A stretch of DNA of 8,053 bases from Myxococcaceae bacterium. GTDB lineage: Bacteria; Myxococcota; Myxococcia; Myxococcales; Myxococcaceae. This document shows positions 7,001-8,053 of this stretch, one piece after another. Within the stretch, counting starts at the first letter, position 1. Each line of letters opens with the position of its first letter. Made by a program: the position numbers and the translations under genes. The notes under the pieces are model-generated. The model was not told the origin of the DNA and did no database searches. It was given only the letters and a program-made list of their open reading frames with translations. The DNA lies in NCBI GenBank assembly GCA_018262385.1, contig JAGSPQ010000588.1, forward strand, positions 1 through 8,053, given 5' to 3'.

Positions 7001-7478
7001 GTGCGGCGGTGGCGGTCAGCCCGGCATCTGCGGCGGCGGGGGAAGCTGCACCGCGAAGAACTGCGCGATGCAGGGCTTCGACTGCGGCCTGCAGGGCGAC
7101 GGCTGCGGCAACCAGATCGACTGCGGCCCTTGTCCGGTCGGCCAGGTCTGCGGCGCTTCTTCGCCTGGCCTGTGCGGCGCGGTGGTGTGCGCCCCACTGA
7201 CCTGCGCCGCGCAGGGGATCTTCTGCGGCCCCGCGGGCGACGGCTGCGGCAACCTGATCCAGTGCGGCACCTGCCCGACCGGCCAGACCTGTGGCGGCGC
7301 CGGCGTGCCGGGACTGTGCGGCGTCCCTGCCTGCACTCCGCGAACGTGCGCCAGCACCGGAGCCAACTGTGGCCAGCTCGGCGACGGCTGTGGCGGTGTC
7401 CTCAGCTGCGGAGTCTGCGCAGATCCGGCGACCTGCGGCGGCGCCGGCAGCCCCAACGTCTGCGGAGCCATCAATTAG
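4066..7478 (+). CDS. Large lipoprotein with thirteen 8-cysteine repeats flanking a central domain; apparent frameshift near 4243-4275
   Basis: Predicted surface or periplasmic lipoprotein of about 1,137 residues after repair of one frame break. Residues 1-17 are a lipoprotein signal ending in the lipobox LAGC (Cys17), followed by an Asp-Gly-Gly-rich linker in the first frame. From about 4260 the sense passes to the -1 frame, which runs without a stop to TAG at 7476-7478. Repeats 1-6 begin near residue 77, each with eight Cys spaced about C-x4-C-x6-C-x6-C-x5-C-x2-C-x5-C-x8-C and a core GDGCG. Residues about 385-802 form a central part: a beta-rich region like carboxypeptidase-regulatory/Cna-B folds (about 400-505: SGTVYAP, then VSTVTATNGTFTLTNVPCG), then an alpha/beta region recalling class I amidotransferase/ThuA-like folds (LIAIVTGWADG, YDMIILDCVG, AYANAGGRVFASH). 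Repeats 7-13 complete the protein. The role is unknown; disulfide-rich adhesive, structural or binding functions are plausible. Database labels naming an enzyme from the repeats alone should be distrusted. Confidence 0.85.
4293..5216 (+). repeat. N-terminal block of six 8-Cys repeats
   Basis: Six units begin at their first Cys codon at 4293, 4458, 4605, 4752, 4902 and 5052, with lengths 165, 147, 147, 150, 150 and 165 bases. Every unit keeps all eight cysteines. The length changes fall mainly in the linkers between units, such as the Asp-Gly-Gly insert after unit 1, and in the tail of unit 6. Typical wording here is TPKTCAQLGANCG and AILNCGAC. Confidence 0.92.
6471..7475 (+). repeat. C-terminal block of seven 8-Cys repeats
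   Basis: Seven units begin at 6471, 6612, 6756, 6900, 7047, 7188 and 7332, with lengths 141, 144, 144, 147, 141, 144 and 144 bases, more regular than the first block. All eight Cys are kept in each. The wording differs from the first block: GGTLSCGSC in units 7-9, and GLQGDGCG in units 10 and 11. The last unit runs straight to the stop codon. Confidence 0.92.
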
Positions 7479-7530
7479 CGCGAGGCTCGGCCAACCAGAA
7501 CGGGGACCCGCCGTCCACCCACGTCACCTT

Positions 7531-7557
7531 CGGCTCCGACAAGGAGCGGGGGAGCCG
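7531..7557. repeat. Inverted repeat between convergent genes
   Basis: CGGCTCC (7531-7537) and GGAGCCG (7551-7557) form a seven-base stem with a 13-base loop, close to a further palindrome GAGCCGGCTC (7561-7570) at the phosphoesterase stop. The site between two converging genes would suit a bidirectional terminator, but there is no T run on either side. Confidence 0.35.
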
Positions 7558-7568
7558 CGAGAGCCGGC

Positions 7569-8053
7569 TCACGCGCTGCGCAGGGTGATCTCGGTGATCT
7601 CGCTCGACGGCCCGAGGCGGAACGGAGGGCCCCAGTAGCCCGTGCCCCGGCTGGTGTAGACCGGCACTCCCCACAGCAGCTTGAAGCCCGCGATCACCGG
7701 CTGCTGCAGCCGGACGAAGAACATGAACGGGAACATCTGCCCCCCGTGGGTGTGCCCCGAAAGCTGCAGCGCGACCTGGTGCTGGGCGACGTGCCGGGCG
7801 AACCGGGGCTGATGGGCGAGCAGCACCCGCGGAACCCCCGCCGGCGCATTGGCGAACGCGGCGTCGGGGTTGGGCCGGTGGTGCTCGGAGAACCGGCCCC
7901 CTTCGAGATCCGTCACCCCGGCGATCACCAGCTTTGCGCCGTCGCGCTCGAGGACCCGGTGCTCGTTGTGGAGCACGATCATCCCCAGCCGCGCGGCCTC
8001 CATCTCCCACGCCGAACCGCCGTGGTAGTACTCGTGATTTCCGGTCACGTAGA
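7569..8053 (-). CDS. YkuE/YaeI-type metallophosphoesterase, C-terminal part (cut by window edge)
   Basis: Calcineurin-like metallophosphoesterase with a two-metal active site. Only about 161 C-terminal residues are in the window; the N-terminal metal motifs (DxH and GDxxD) and any membrane or signal segment lie beyond the right edge. Visible motifs in order are VTGNHEYY (Asn and His for metal and catalysis), VLLAHQP and LSGHTHGGQ, then a C-terminal VYTSRGTGYWGPPFRLG ending that is characteristic of the YkuE/YaeI group. Members hydrolyse phosphoesters and some are exported or membrane-bound; the natural substrate here cannot be told. An internal GTG at 8048 lies within the conserved motif and is not the start. 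It converges with the lipoprotein gene and ends 90 bases from it, with no sign of functional linkage. Confidence 0.92.
   Translation of the reverse strand, partial: YVTGNHEYYHGGSAWEMEAARLGMIVLHNEHRVLERDGAKLVIAGVTDLEGGRFSEHHRPNPDAAFANAPAGVPRVLLAHQPRFARHVAQHQVALQLSGHTHGGQMFPFMFFVRLQQPVIAGFKLLWGVPVYTSRGTGYWGPPFRLGPSSEITEITLRSA

Noticed and set aside
7016..7474. Pro/Gln-rich minus-strand open frames within the repeat blocks
   Set aside because: They are the reverse reading of the Cys-Gly repeats, which turns them into Pro/Gln/Ala periodic sequence; no start signals or homology.
6471..7475. Regular 141-147-base DNA repeat considered as a CRISPR-like or satellite array
   Set aside because: The periodicity is that of an in-frame protein repeat with conserved Cys codons; there are no identical short repeats with unique spacers.
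5408..7588. Second long plus-strand open frame overlapping the lipoprotein gene
   Set aside because: It gives Arg/Leu-rich out-of-frame translation of the repeats and the central domain, with no ribosome site and no recognisable domain.

Overview
This window is strongly GC-rich DNA, with G or C at almost every third codon position. It most likely comes from a myxobacterium (Myxococcota). The best lineage hint is the large lipoprotein at 4066-7478, with its Gly/Asp-Gly-Gly linker and long chains of 8-cysteine repeats, a style common in myxobacterial surface proteins. The taxonomy is an inference from gene style. There is no rRNA, tRNA, CRISPR array, insertion sequence or phage gene.

Layout. 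(1) 1-1107, minus strand: a KefF/KefG-type quinone oxidoreductase gene followed, with an apparent 4-base ATGA overlap, by the first 167 codons of a KefC-type glutathione-gated K+/H+ antiporter that runs off the left edge. The oxidoreductase reading frame is broken near its 3' end by an apparent one-base deletion. (2) 1108-1196: a divergent intergenic region with a 7-base direct repeat. (3) 1197-1628, plus strand: a small exported rhodanese-like protein followed by a clear intrinsic terminator. (4) 1750-3935, plus strand: a two-gene operon, a Ycf46-like AAA+ ATPase overlapping by 4 bases a zinc-ribbon/coiled-coil/membrane protein. (5) 4066-7478, plus strand: a predicted lipoprotein of about 1,137 residues (after frame repair) with six 8-Cys repeats, a central domain of about 420 residues, and seven more 8-Cys repeats. 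Its start and its body lie in different frames, joined across a G-rich stretch near 4243-4275. (6) 7569-8053, minus strand: the C-terminal part of a YkuE/YaeI-type metallophosphoesterase that runs off the right edge.

Functional picture. The Kef pair is a classic defence against electrophiles: the antiporter acidifies the cytoplasm when glutathione adducts form, and the flavoprotein activates it. The divergently transcribed exported rhodanese also belongs to thiol/sulfur chemistry, so a shared stress theme is possible but unproven. The ATPase and the membrane zinc-ribbon protein are translationally coupled and probably act together, perhaps as a membrane-tethered remodelling complex of unknown target. 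The Cys-repeat lipoprotein is a candidate surface or periplasmic structural/adhesive protein.

Most noteworthy: the 13-repeat, 104-cysteine lipoprotein architecture; the ATPase/zinc-ribbon membrane pair; and two frame breaks of the same sense (-1) in G/C-rich sequence, which look more like base-calling or assembly errors than biology but would corrupt automatic annotation of both genes.
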